A DNA stretch of 64,000 nucleotides, taken from Marchantia polymorpha subsp. ruderalis (Eukaryota; Streptophyta; Marchantiopsida; Marchantiales; Marchantiaceae). Shown here piece by piece: positions 1 through 11,678 of this stretch. The notes under the pieces were generated by a model. That model saw only the letters and a list, made by a program, of their open reading frames with translations. It was not told the DNA's origin and did not search any database. A program made the position numbers and the translations under genes. The stretch spans positions 19,448,501-19,512,500 of the forward strand of contig AP031352.1 of assembly GCA_037833965.1 (NCBI GenBank). The letters are read 5' to 3'. The first letter of the stretch is position 1. Every line of letters begins with the position of its first letter.

Positions 1-1384
1 ACCATATAGTATCAAAGATACTTCTCCATCGTAATACGAACATCATCATTTACAACAAGGTTGTAATTGCTATCTTGGCATACAAGGTGAAACAAGATAT
101 AATGTCATCATTTTTTCCATCTACTTTTGGAAAGTCACTTGTTTTGATCTAAGGTGAGTCACGCTCGAGGGGTGCCAACGATTAACGGAATGTTGGATCC
201 AAGTGGAAGAGATACAAATCTATGAACACAACCCTTAAGAAAAATTAAATTCCAATCTAGGGGTACCCTTGGTACAAAGACGGTGACTTGTTATAGATAT
301 GTCAAGACTGACCACATCATGAGAGAATCACATGTGAAGATCAAAGTTATAAATATCTCTTTATTAGCAAATGTTGCTGAACATTTCAATCCCAAGGAGT
401 ACGATTTGTAGTACAAAAATTTATGATAGTCAAAATGCTCTTTATTTGGATGTGAATCTGGTTATGGGTAGTCAAGTGAAGCATTTGGGAGAGTGACAGG
501 CATCATTGTGCTACTATGGAAGTTGTGAATAAGAAGCAATGGTAGAATTTGCTAGCATATTATCTTCACTTACCTCTTTATATATTTACTCTATATTGTG
601 ATATATAAGGAGGAATCCACTATTCCAAAAGGCTAAAACAGACCTGAGAAATCTTACAATTGGAAAGACATGGCTACTGTTATAGGCGGGAAATCTATAT
701 CAATTTTTTTTGTAAGTTTCAGGAATTAGAGTCATTCATAGACCACTTGACGGATATATCACAAATAACCATAAAAAATACAACCCTGCCAAGGAATCCA
801 TTCCACTGACTTTTTCTCTAGCCCACTGATTCGGTCGCTGCTAGAGTTTACTATGGACATTTTGGGGCCGCCCGCTCCGCTGCGTTTCAGCGCACGGATA
901 TGGTGCATTTCGATCTTACTCTCCAATTCCGTTCAATTTTTGTTGTAAATTTTGGAGCATCCAGATACCATGACAGCCTATATTTTCTTAGGTAAATTTT
1001 TGGTCACTTGTAATTTTTTACTTTTATTTGCTTTAAGTTCGCAAATTTTTGGATTGATCTTTGTCGACGCGCGGCATTTTCTGCAGTTGCTTGAGCAGCA
1101 TAATTGGTTGAGCGACGAGATCCCTTAAACCCCACTGAACCTGAGGAGGACCAAGTTTTTGTATTTCCGTTATAATCTGTTAAAGTAATAATTGTATTAC
1201 CAAAAGTTGATTGAATTTAATTTAGTTTTAATTATCTCTTGGAATAAAATTGGGTCTTGCTTTAGGTTTTTTTCTAAAATTTCCCGTGGAATAAGTATAT
1301 AGATTGTGGTTAGTGTTCCCTCCATGATGTTTTGGATTGAGTGTAAGAGTTTAATGTTCCCTTAACATGAGTCAAGGGGGAGAT
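1..1384 (+). mobile_element. Probable degraded Ty1-copia internal remnant
   Basis: This AT-rich stretch carries no long open frame and I could not recover reverse transcriptase or RNase H motifs in it. The assignment rests on its right end, where a purine-rich tract leads directly into a copia-type LTR. If that is correct, this is the 3' part of the element's internal region, decayed or non-coding. A short GC-rich patch near 860-900 differs in composition and may be a separate fragment. The 5' LTR would lie outside the window. Confidence 0.4.
1374..1384 (+). other. Polypurine tract of copia element
   Basis: The tract AAGGGGGAGAT sits immediately before TGTTG. A G-rich tract of this kind just before the 3' LTR is the usual plus-strand priming site in plant Ty1-copia elements. 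It fixes the element's orientation as plus. Confidence 0.6.
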
Positions 1385-1667
1385 TGTTGAAATTAACTCG
1401 TGTTACGGAGTAACCTCAATCCTAGCTATATTTGGCAAGAAAGTATCGCCAAGTCGCTAGGACTAGGGGTACTTAACCCTAGTGAATTCAAAATGTAAGT
1501 AGACCTTTTGACATTAATCAATGTACTCTCTTGCGTGTTCCAGCCATGGATGTAGCCTTGCACCTGGATGAACCACAATACACCGCGTCTTCTTGTGTTT
1601 GTCATTTCGGGTTTACTATCTATCTGACTGTGAACTAGTTATGATTTCTTGCTTGTATATACTAACA
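1385..1667 (+). repeat. Ty1-copia LTR (3' LTR, about 283 bp)
   Basis: The repeat begins TGTTGA and ends CTAACA, so it has the TG...CA ends with a short terminal inverted repeat expected of an LTR. It follows a polypurine tract. Near 1570-1605 it contains GATGAACCACAATACACC and then a CTTCTTGTGTTTG stretch, which matches my memory of the R-U5 part of many plant copia LTRs. The second LTR is not in the window, so the boundaries could not be checked by pairing. The five bases after it are AGAAT, a candidate target-site duplication. Confidence 0.65.
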
Positions 1668-2345
1668 AGAATGATATTTTTTCCATCAAAACTGCACTAT
1701 TTGATATTGAGTTGAAACTAAAATAAACTATATAAAATATAAACACATATAAAATATAAACAATCAAAATCAATAATTAGTTTATCCATTCATCCCAGAA
1801 ATGAAATGCAACCTGCGCCTATAATTGACATCATATAGCATAGTCATCATTAGCATGTCATACTCATCTTTTTCATCAAATTAGTTCTTCAGATAGGTCA
1901 CATTATGATAGTCATCCGCGTACAATACATTTGGACCTACTATTGTGTATGCTTTATAAATACTGTATGAGATAGACCCGGGGATGGTGATAGTAGATGA
2001 GTGCATGGTATCGTGGTTCCATTTCGAAACCCAGCAGGCAGTAAACAACGCGAGGAGAGCGAACCGAGAACCGTGAGTGCGACCGGGGTGGGGCTGGGTT
2101 CGGACCCTGCCCGGAGCAGAAGGAAGCAAGCAAGCAAGCAGACAGAGGAGGAGGAGGGGCGATGGAGCATGACCTGCTGAATGAGATCTGAGACTCTGAC
2201 CTTGGTAAAGATTTTCTCGAGATATCGATCTGTTGATGACGCGCGGCTCTGCCCTGCTCTGACCCGAGACCTGACCTGGACGGGCGGGCAGGTCATTATT
2301 GAACTGCTTCTTGACCAAGGTTTGAACCTAAAGTAGGTACTGTCG

Positions 2346-2385
2346 TTCCCTCCCTCCCTCCCAGCCTGCCTGCCTGCCTGCCCCC
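2346..2385. repeat. (CCCT)n and (CTGC)n simple repeats
   Basis: A run of CCCT units passes into four CTGC units and then a C run. Similar CTGC units recur near 12.93-12.96 kb, so this style is shared by the GC-rich blocks of the window. Confidence 0.85.
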
Positions 2386-4260
2386 CTCACCAGCTCGCTC
2401 CTCCGAAGCACAGTCCTGCACAGCGACAGCACAGGAGGAGGACGACATGTCTCGGTCTCGGTCGTCGGAGACTCGCTCGCTAACTCACTCACTCACTGAG
2501 TCAGAGCTGCGGTGACCTGAGGAGGCCCTGCTCTTGTTTTACATGGCTTCTCAGCCCTTGTCTGCACCCTGGGTTGAGCACCTCTGGTTGGTCCGTCTGA
2601 CATTTGGTTCCGTTTATCCGGGTACAGGGTCGATCTGAGTCCACTCGACCATGGTCCCAGAGACAGAGAGAGAGAACAATGCGAGTTCCCAACAGAGCAG
2701 AGCAGAGAGAGGACCTTTTGCTTTTCGAATGCGCGGGTGGGAGCGAGGAGGACTGTTCCAGCTCGACTTTGTATCGGGATTTCATTGCACTGCTGAATGA
2801 TATCCATTTCGTGCATGTTTGAATCTCCTTCCCCGAGGCGATGGGCTGCTACAAGAGAACAATCCTGACTGCGCGCGCGCTCGTCACTGTGCGCAACTTG
2901 TATGCCTCGATTGGGCGAGGAGGTCATGCTCGTTTCGACTCAAGTTGACCATAGAATGGGCTGGTGAACGAGACTAGACATAGTGACGCACGATGTGAGC
3001 TGAGAACTGTTGAGTACCTGAGATAAAGTTTGCTCGCATAAGTTGACATTGATCCTATGTAGGCCCCCACATAATTTAATGCCTTGGAGAAAATCGGAGC
3101 GAGTGCCTCAGGAGCTCAGTGCTGACACTAGCCTAAACCTCCAAGCAACTCGAAGCTCCTTGAGGTTTGAACAAAAGTGGACTGAGCAGCACCCCAGGAC
3201 ACAGTTGACGCTTCGACACGACTGTCTATCAGGCCTGTTGTAGTGCATGTCGAGGGTGATTTGGTTAACAGCTTCGGAAACGGGAAAAGTCAAGCTACAA
3301 AAATGGTGACAACCCTGCATGCGTAGATAGTTTAGTTTAACCGAAAGGTCTGGCTGGAGTTCTGCTACATCAGGAGCCAGGAACGTCAGAATGAGTCTGA
3401 ATTGGGACAAAGCTCATTTGTACATACAAATGGATCTCTCGATCAGAGCTCATGGCCAAAGACGAAACGAAAGTCGATGAGGCGTGATAATACTCACTGC
3501 TCAGCACTTGATTATGCGCTTGGATCGGCTGACGGGCGACGAAATCAAAATGCGTGCGACGAGGTCATCCTGCAATCGTTCACTGGTACCGTCTTCATAA
3601 TTTTTCGACAGAGTCGGCTAAAACTAAGAATTCGGGAAACTAAAACATTGGGAACTTTGACCCCGCCACTGGCTGTTCCAGATCCCGTTGCTATGGCCCC
3701 GTGCAGCGCAAAAGTCATACTGCGAGCGCCCTCGACTTGTAACATGTGACTTGCTTGTGCATGGAGTTCTGGTCAAGAGGGACCAACTGACTCATATCTA
3801 GGAGATACGCTAGATGTACGTGGAGCATGTCTCAGGCTTGTACAGATCCACACGAATGCCAGCTACTCGGGCTTTGGTAACCGCCATGCACGTCTCTGAA
3901 CGTCGCCCCTGGAACATCGAGAGTCCGCTGAACACACATGTCGTCACTTCTACCAGCCACAAACCGGCAGACCGCCCGGATATAAAGCAGGCTCTCATGC
4001 ACCAACACATCCATAGAATACCATGCCCAAGTTTCACAGCCGAGCTGAGGAGGTACGATTAGATCGACCTTCAAGCGTGGAAAGACCATGCAACAAGGAC
4101 TTCCTCCTTTATTTGATCTCCTGGGCCGCTTACCAGAAGTTACCGAGCCCTCAGGAAGTATAAGCTTCTACAGAAGAAAATAATAGGCATGAAATTATCC
4201 TCGTCTTCTGGCAAGAGAGGAAATCGTTTTTCCTGTGCAGATACAAGAAGAGAACACAAG

Positions 4261-4286
4261 GAAGGGAAGGGAAGGGAAGGGAAGGG
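4261..4286. repeat. (GAAGG)5 microsatellite
   Basis: Five perfect tandem GAAGG units plus one extra G. It lies in sequence with no assigned gene. Confidence 0.95.
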
Positions 4287-5842
4287 TACCAAGGGATCGA
4301 GATAAAACTAGATGCTGGAACAGAGGAGGAATTAAGAGAAACGCGCATGGGGTGAGATGCAAAGGCGAGTGGTACGTCGCCAAGAATCTCGTCCGGGAGT
4401 GACGGAGAACTACATCGGATTGCACCGTACTGCGTACACTCCATTATGATGGTTTCCTGTTGCGAGGCCAGGCCCCATGTTACTCCTTTGGATTCATCCA
4501 TGTACACCTCGATGGGGCTGCCCATGCTTTTCGTTAATATACTCCGAATCGCAGGCTACTGCAGGCACTCCATGCGCACATCGCCTTCAATTCGATTCAA
4601 TCCAATTCCGGTTCGATTACAGTGGGGAATTTGCAAGGTCTCGCATCTTGTTTATACATGTACAAGGTTCCAGATACGTGCAAGTACTCGGGGTATAGTT
4701 CTCACCAACCGACCTTGCATGCATACAGGCTCCCCCGTCTGTGGATGGCTGCAACTAAACTAACGTGGCTCGAGAGGCGCTGCGAGTTGACGGTCAGTGC
4801 GACTCAGGACACGGCGATCGACAGTCTACCAGAACCGAACGACATCGTCGTCATCGTAGCCTTTGACATCCAGCTGGCCTGAAAGCGTGAAAGTGGACCT
4901 TCCGAAGACCTTCCTTCGTGAGGGGCAGCTCGTGAACCCTGCAGAGACTCAGACTTTCCCCTTCCAGCAGAGGAAGTTTCCCCAACACTGTCCTGCCTGC
5001 AGTAACAAAAGTTTGAACGGATTTCACGTCGAATGTCCATAGCCACGCCTGTACTGTACAGTATAGCAGAGTCGGGACACTTCCGAAGCCTTCGTACAGA
5101 TTAGTGGTTGTCGCTCGAAAGTGGTACGACCGTCCGCCATGTCCTGTGAGCACGAGTCCGCGGTTCTGCGGAAGAGGAAGAGGAGGAGAACCGTCCGAAC
5201 AAACGGCCCGACCGGAGGACTTGCAAATGCGGCACAAGACCGTGCCTCGACTCCGACGATTCGATTCGGTGACATCGAAAGCTTAGACGACAATCAGTTC
5301 AGGCACGAAAAACAATGTGCCCGATCGAATCAGATCAGCTCCGCATTTCGTGTGTACTGACGAAGACGATGGCTTCGCAGAGAGAGAGAACTGAACAGGC
5401 CGAGATTTCGCAGACAGAAGAGAAGGGGACGCAGACGCAGAGGGCACGGAGAGAGGCGCGCAGTTGGAGAGGCTCGAATGCGATTCAGATTTAGATACAA
5501 AATTTGAATTCTATTACACAGGGCATTCATGCACGCGGTTTAAGTGTCTCACAAGCTAAGCTGGGCTAAGCTACGAGTTGGGTGAAAATTTTCATCTACA
5601 GTAAGCGGGCCTGGCACAGAGAGGGCAATAATCTACGAAGGAATGAATGGCTGGCGGACAAATCGCGATCTCGGTCGCTAGCTAGCTGCTCCTACTCTTG
5701 GTATACTCTAAACCCTTCACTAATGTTTAATGACGAGCGAACGCAATTTCGCGGAACGTAATGCAACGTGGCAGACGAGACGAGGAATCTTCTTCACAAC
5801 AATCTCTCGTAAATACTGGCTCTAGAAGTTGCGGAGTCGTTG

Positions 5843-5916
5843 AGGTCGGTCAGGTCAGGTCGGGTCGGGTCGGGTTGAGTCGGGTCAGGTCAGAGGGTCG
5901 GGTCGAGTCGTGTCGT
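5843..5916. repeat. Degenerate GGTCG/GGTCA pentamer repeat
   Basis: The tract is built of GGTCA, GGTCG and GAGTC pentamers. It lies just beyond the stop codon of the minus-strand remorin gene, so it is probably in that gene's 3' untranslated region or immediately downstream. Confidence 0.8.
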
Positions 5917-5962
5917 CGAGGCTCGCGTGGCTAGGCTGCGTCGACGGGGCTCGTCGCTCGCG

Positions 5963-8900
5963 TCAGGAGCAGCACAGGTTGGCGAACATGGATCCTGGCA
6001 CCTTGCCCGTCCGCCTGATGTACTCCGCCCTCTGGGCGGTCTTCGAGGCTTGCTCTCCGCGCCGAGCTGACGCGGCAGCCCGCAACTCCTCGGCGTGCCG
6101 CCGGGTGGCCGCCACCTTGTTCATCAGCTTCTCGTTTGCATGCGAGCGCATCCGCTCGATCTTCATCTGCACATGACAGCACGGCAAAGCCCCTCCATGT
6201 CAGCCCGAGCCGATTCGAAGTGGACCTCCTAATCCCCTGACTAATCACCCTCACCTCCGCGCACGTTCACACCTCCGTGTTAGTGCGCGGCCGTGCGACG
6301 AGGAGGAGATCCTGCTTAACGACCTCCCCGTGTATTACCGCGTGCGTTAATCTAACCCAACCCCTCTTCCTCGGGCCGAGTCCGGCTGTCGGAACGCTAA
6401 CCATTTTGCAAGAGACTCCGTCCACGGCGTCGACGGAGCGCCGTCTTGGGACACGGAGCAGCTGCTAGTTGCTAGCGCCTTTCGGACCCTGAGAACCTGG
6501 TGATGGTGCTGGACCCCAGGGGAGGGCAGGGCAGGGCATTGGCTCTGGCGAGGAAATGAGTGAGGAAAGGCTGCCGCGACGCAGATTTGAGCTCGGCCTC
6601 GCATCGGCAGATCGCATCGTGTGTCGAGCGGATAGTGGAGCCGAGACACAACAGTGAGAGCTCGCATATGGCTCCCACGATCACGGCTCCAGACAGTGTC
6701 AGGAGGCGCACACGCGCGATCCATGTGCGGCAGTCTGCCAGCCTGAGTAAGATAGCGGGCCCGCCGTGGTGGTGGTGCGACGCATGCTAGGCCCGAGCCG
6801 AGCCGAGCCAAGGTAGTTAGTAGATAGCAGTCGGCCCCTCCCGAACATCACAGCGACACCCAGCTCGCTCCGTCGAGCTAAAATATGTTGGCTCGCGCGC
6901 AGGGCCTAATCCGGACTTTCCCTCTCCAGGGAGGGCCCTACCGCGATGGCCAAATCGCACTCGAGTGCAGCAGCAGCACCCATGACACCAGCCGTCAACT
7001 ACTCCAGCAGCACATCGGTAAAAATGGCCCCGGGGGCTTCTCACAAGGTTAACGCAAAAGCGTGTGCAAGATCGGGGCAGGGCAGGAGGCGGAGGCTTCT
7101 TAAATTTCGGAGGCTCTCGAGAGGGACTTGGGAGCCAAGCGTTACTCGGCCAATTCTATGATTTGGCCGAGGTCGGGTCAGCTTGCCGGCGTTCTACATA
7201 ATGGGAACGTTACTTTTCAGTCGCGCTGTCGGGCTGGTCCTGAGGCAGTCGAAAGCTTGATTGAGTAGCGAGGTCATGATGAGGCCTCGGTGCCTCTGGC
7301 AAGAAAGTATCACTCGAGCGCAATGTAGGCATCCACTTTCCATGAACTAGTCATGACATGTGATGATTGTGCACATTAGAGTCCAGTTGTAGACTCGTCA
7401 GCTAAAGGAGTCAACTTTAAAGTGAGAAGTGCGATGTCTCATCCCCTCCCAACATTCACAGGCCGCAGGCTGAGGGCCGGGGGCCGGGGGCCGGGCCGCT
7501 ATCTGGCCCCAGAGATTCAGAGCAAAGCGCGTCGTAGCAAGCTTCGCATGTCACGAAGTGGTTCGGGTCAGCGTCATCCCGCTAGCTGTAAAAGCTCGGC
7601 CTGGATGAGGATGCCTTTCCCGCTTTCGTGTCTGTTTCGAAAAACGCAAGGGACCAAATAATGGAGGGGCCAAAGGGGCAGAACATTCACCTCTATTCTT
7701 CGCATTTCCGCTTCAGCCTTCGCTTTCTCGTGATTCTCCCAAGCTTGGATTTTGGCCTCTTCTCGCTTGTATCTGTCATGGACATTACCAGCCAATGAAT
7801 ATGTCAGCCTCATCCCCTCCCTCGAATCGGGCCGTTCCAGAAATTCCGAGTTTCCTGCTATCTTCAATTCGGCCCGCAATCAGCTCAAAAGAGCCTGCAA
7901 GGATATTTCCCGAATCGTCATAATTGTTAATTGTTATTCATCACACAGAATCGCTGCGCCTGAAAAGTGGCAACAGAAGCCAACCGAACGTCATCGACCG
8001 CGAGTACGGATCTCGTAACTGCAGTGCGGTCGACGAGCATCCGGGATCCGGAAATTCTTCGATTCACTGAGGACCGAGGACCAGACTCGGGGCCGGGGGC
8101 GATCGAGCAAATACCTGGCGACGTATTTGGCCTGCTCCGCCTCTTCCCAGGCGGCCGCTCGGGTGGCAATTACGTTTTTCCGTACTTCTTCTAGATCCAC
8201 ACTACTCTTCAAGCTCTTGAAAGCGTCCTCCTCCTCCTCCTCCTTGGTGGCCCACGCGGCGATATTGTGCTTGCCCAATTGAGTCCCCAGAGCCAAAATC
8301 TCTTGACGGGTTTTCGACTGCAGCTCCTTGTCCGTGTAGTACACCTTCCTCTCCTTCTCGCCGTCCTTGCCCTCGCAGCTCGGTGACGATGTCGGCACCA
8401 CCCGGCTCGGCGTGGCCGGACGCGAGGACGACGGGCTCCGCATTGTGGGAGTTCTCGCCGACACTGGCGTCGGAGCCCTGGACGGTTCCACGCTCGCAAT
8501 TGGAGTCATTTCCGTGCCCATGTCCCTCATGCAAACCTTCGGAGACGGTTCGCTCACGGGCAGCGGTTGCTCCGGCTTCGCAATTTCCACCTTCGGGGGC
8601 GACTCTTCTGCGATGAGTAGAGAAGACGGAATGGGTCATTAAACTGCCCTGGAGCAAAATCGTGGGGAATGTTCGAGAAAAATTAAGGAGCTCAAACCAC
8701 TGCCGCAGGGAATCTCTCGAGCACAAGCAACGGAGTGGTTCGATGTACATCGAAAGCAACAACAACAAAAACTCGACGAGCGTGCATGCACGCAAGAATA
8801 AATATCTATAAGTATGAACACCGAGCTGAAATCGAAATTGAATGCTCCGTTACTTTGTCAGACCTTTGGGTGGCGAATCGGACGTGGGCTTCTCTGTCCG

Positions 8901-11678
8901 AAGAGCCGGGTCCAGATCCAAAAGCGGAGCATCGGGCGAGGTGCTTCCTTCCTTGGCGTCGCCGCTGTCTCTGCCGAACAAATCCTCTAAGGGATATCGG
9001 TCGAGGGAGCTCGCATTGGCTCGTCCTTTGCCCACTGGTATGCCGGTGGCAGGCAGGAAGTCGAACCTGTTGTTGCCCGCGTCTTCCTGACCGCTGATGA
9101 ATTTCATGGTGTCCATTTTCTTCGTGCGCTCGTGCTTCGACCGGTCGGACATTAGCTCTTCCCCGTCGTTGTGGCCGCCGACGTCCCCTGAAGACGAGGC
9201 GTCCGAGCTGGACGTGCCCGCATTGGAGACAGTGGCGACTCTGGCGAGCTGCGAAATGTTGGGTATCAGGCGGCCGGCCTGATTCAAGAAGGCTGCTTTC
9301 TTCGAAAGCGCTAATTCTGTCTGCGCCAGGGGATTCGATTGCGGGCCGCTCTTGGCCTTGGCCTTGGCGGGGGGCTCGCTCGACAGCCATTTCTCGGCGT
9401 CGTCCCATTTGGAGGGGGCAGGCTTTTGGAAGGAGCTCAAGACGGTCCTGTGCACACCTTTCATGTCGCCCCTGTTGAAGTCGAAACTAGAATTGCTAAC
9501 ACTATCGTAATTACTGTCATAGTCTAGGAAATCCGCATCGGCGACCCGCACGACGTGTGTCTGGTTGAAGGAAAAGGCGCCAGTGCCTCCGTGAGAGAAA
9601 CTGTTATTCTGTACACTAGTTTTGCCGGAGGGATTCATACCATTCCTTCTCTTGATCTCCTCGATCTTCTCGCCGACCTGGTTTTGTTGCTTGAACGGAA
9701 TCATCTGTCCGTCCTTCGACATGGAAGCCTTCATCAAACTCTCGAGAATGGGGTCCAAGGGCGAATTCTTCGCGGCTGCTCCCTGCTGGTGCGCTGCTTC
9801 GAGCTCCGAAGTCCACCCATTCTCCTTCATGCCCAGAAGTTCTCGGGAGCCGCTCAAGCTTTGCGCACCTGAGAGTAGAAAGTCAAAACGTCGGGAATTA
9901 ATGCGGCGTACGTTGCTCGCTCAACTCGAGTGCGACATAGCGCTAGCAGTAGTAGACGTCGTACTGTTCTGTACTGAAGCCTGCGACTCTACCAAAGCAG
10001 TTTTCTACCAAAGCACCTCTCGTCGCGCACACACGCTTACACTCCCAACAAACGCCATTCTCTCCATGACACGGACGCGACTAAAGCGCCACACCCTGCG
10101 ACGAAAGTGAAATTTTCTTACCCCTGGCCTTCATACTTTTCATAGGGGGGCCACCTCCTAAGCTAGTGGTGTCAATCAGGGGCCCGTCGGACGAGGTTGG
10201 GTTCGGTTTGGCGATGGTGCTAGGTTTGCCGTTTAGGTGCATCGGCTCCCTCTCCAGAGCTTCCAGGAGTCCGGCTTTGGACTGAAAGGACGGACTGTCG
10301 AGGCCTGGGACGGCGGAGGTCGATATGCTCCTGGTGTGCATCCCCGTCACCTGGTAAATTTTCTGCCCGAGCTCCCCGTTTGCTGAAAACAAGGCACACC
10401 GGCAGTCTTAGAAAAGTGCGTTTCTCTCATGAGTGACATGTATAGAGAGGCGAGCAAGACATTCCCCCGGCCCCTCACCTATGCTCGCTAATGCTCTCGC
10501 TAAAGCTAGGCGAGGCAAGGCAAGGCAAGGCAGGGCAGGGCAGGGCATGGCTCGTCGTCCACGCCACATGTACTGTGCGTGTATTGAGCACGGAACATTC
10601 GGCCTCAAAATCACTACTGGGCTGCGAATGACGTCAATCATCGATCTACTCTTGACGATTGGCCGGACTGATGTTGGTTACCTTTGGCGTTTTTCGGTCT
10701 GAGAAGGTTGTCCAAATTGCCCCCGTGAGGCCCATCCAATGATCGAAACCCGGACGGCGCGATATTCTGTAACTCACAAGACAAGAACCATAACGCCCGG
10801 GATCAAGGTCTCGCTCAAACAGATTCGCAAGGCGGATGATGCGCTACGTGCACTGTGATGATATGATTCGCACAACAGATGATTGATTCCGAGCGGGCGG
10901 AACCGGGCACATGCTTCTTCCAAATCCAGAGGAAGCTTCTGAGCTACTCAGTGCGCGAAATGGTTCATCATGACGTACCTTTTGTCCATTCAATGGACCG
11001 AAAAAAGCTTCGTCGTCGGCGTCGGAAGGAGAAGAGCTTCGGTTGTGCGTAATCAACTGCTTGACATCGGAATAATCGTCCATTTCACTCACCGCCTTCG
11101 ATCCTGCTGGGCTCGTGGAGGTACTGCTCTCTAAGATGCAATTGCTTATCACACACCTAGGGCTCGAGTGGCTGTCATCTGTCATTCCGAGTTCAGCCGA
11201 CGACATGTTACAGCCAGCCTCGTCACGCCGTCACACGAAATTTGAACGACACGTGACGAAACTGCAATTTTCGTCATCTGGAACTGACGGCATTCCGGTC
11301 GAGAGCCAGACCGCAGGCAACGACGACATTGCAAGTTGCACTACAGCTCTCTTCATCATAATTCACAAGCTGGCGGAACAAATTACCTGAGACTTGATGG
11401 TCGTAGTGGCCTCCATCTACAATGAGTATATCGCGATCTTTACCGGATGTTAAGATGCCTTTACCAGCAGCTTGAATTGGAAACGCAACATTGCCAGCGA
11501 GCTTCTCTCTCTTCAGGTGTTGACTGTAAGTGCCCGGCTTGGGGTATCGCAAGCTGCCCGTGTTTGGATCATAAATTAGTCCCACAGAAGCCGATGTCTG
11601 GTGATGTGCCCTCTGCTTGGGAGGAGAATAATGCGAATCTCGTGCAGACTTAAAACCAAATTTCTCCTGGGATATCAT
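5963..11678 (-). CDS. Remorin with very long N-terminus, eight exons
   Basis: Remorins are plant plasma-membrane nanodomain scaffold proteins. Proposed exons, all GT-AG and phase-compatible: 11678-11387, 11130-10979, 10766-10682, 10382-10122, 9868-8864, 8607-8115, 7772-7691, 6166-5963, giving 857 residues. The C-terminal Remorin_C coiled-coil domain (about residues 742-850) is unmistakable. It contains AAAWEEAEQAKYVARYKREE, then IQAWENHEKAKAEAEMRR, ERMRSHANEKLMNKVAATRR and KTAQRAEYIRRTGKVPGS. The protein ends NLCCS, and the Cys pair at 855-856 fits S-acylation of the membrane anchor. Residues 1-740 are Ser/Pro-rich, low in hydrophobic residues and probably disordered. The domain suggests the longer, group 5/6-type remorins, which are usually shorter than this. 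The ATG at 11678 is the first in frame with the exon-1 coding sequence. An in-frame stop lies a little upstream at about 11724-11726, so any further coding exon would need a splice acceptor between the two. The least typical donor is GTCTGA after 8864, but it alone keeps the frame. Confidence 0.93.
10511..10547. repeat. (GGCAA)n/(GGGCA)n repeat in remorin intron
   Basis: Tandem GGCAA units followed by GGGCA units. The tract lies within the intron between the third and fourth coding exons of the remorin gene. Confidence 0.85.

Larger units (their letters stand above)
1668..5962. other. Region without a recognised gene
   Basis: Several overlapping open frames of 60-145 codons occur on both strands, notably on the minus strand around 1.9-3.4 kb and 4.8-5.3 kb. 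None has a recognisable domain, and many are mutually antisense in GC-rich DNA, as expected by chance. The part nearest 5.96 kb probably holds the 3' untranslated region of the remorin gene. I see no RNA gene here. Confidence 0.5.

Noticed and set aside
8202..8795. 197-codon minus-strand frame overlapping remorin exon 6
   Set aside because: It is another frame of a confirmed coding exon and has no domain.
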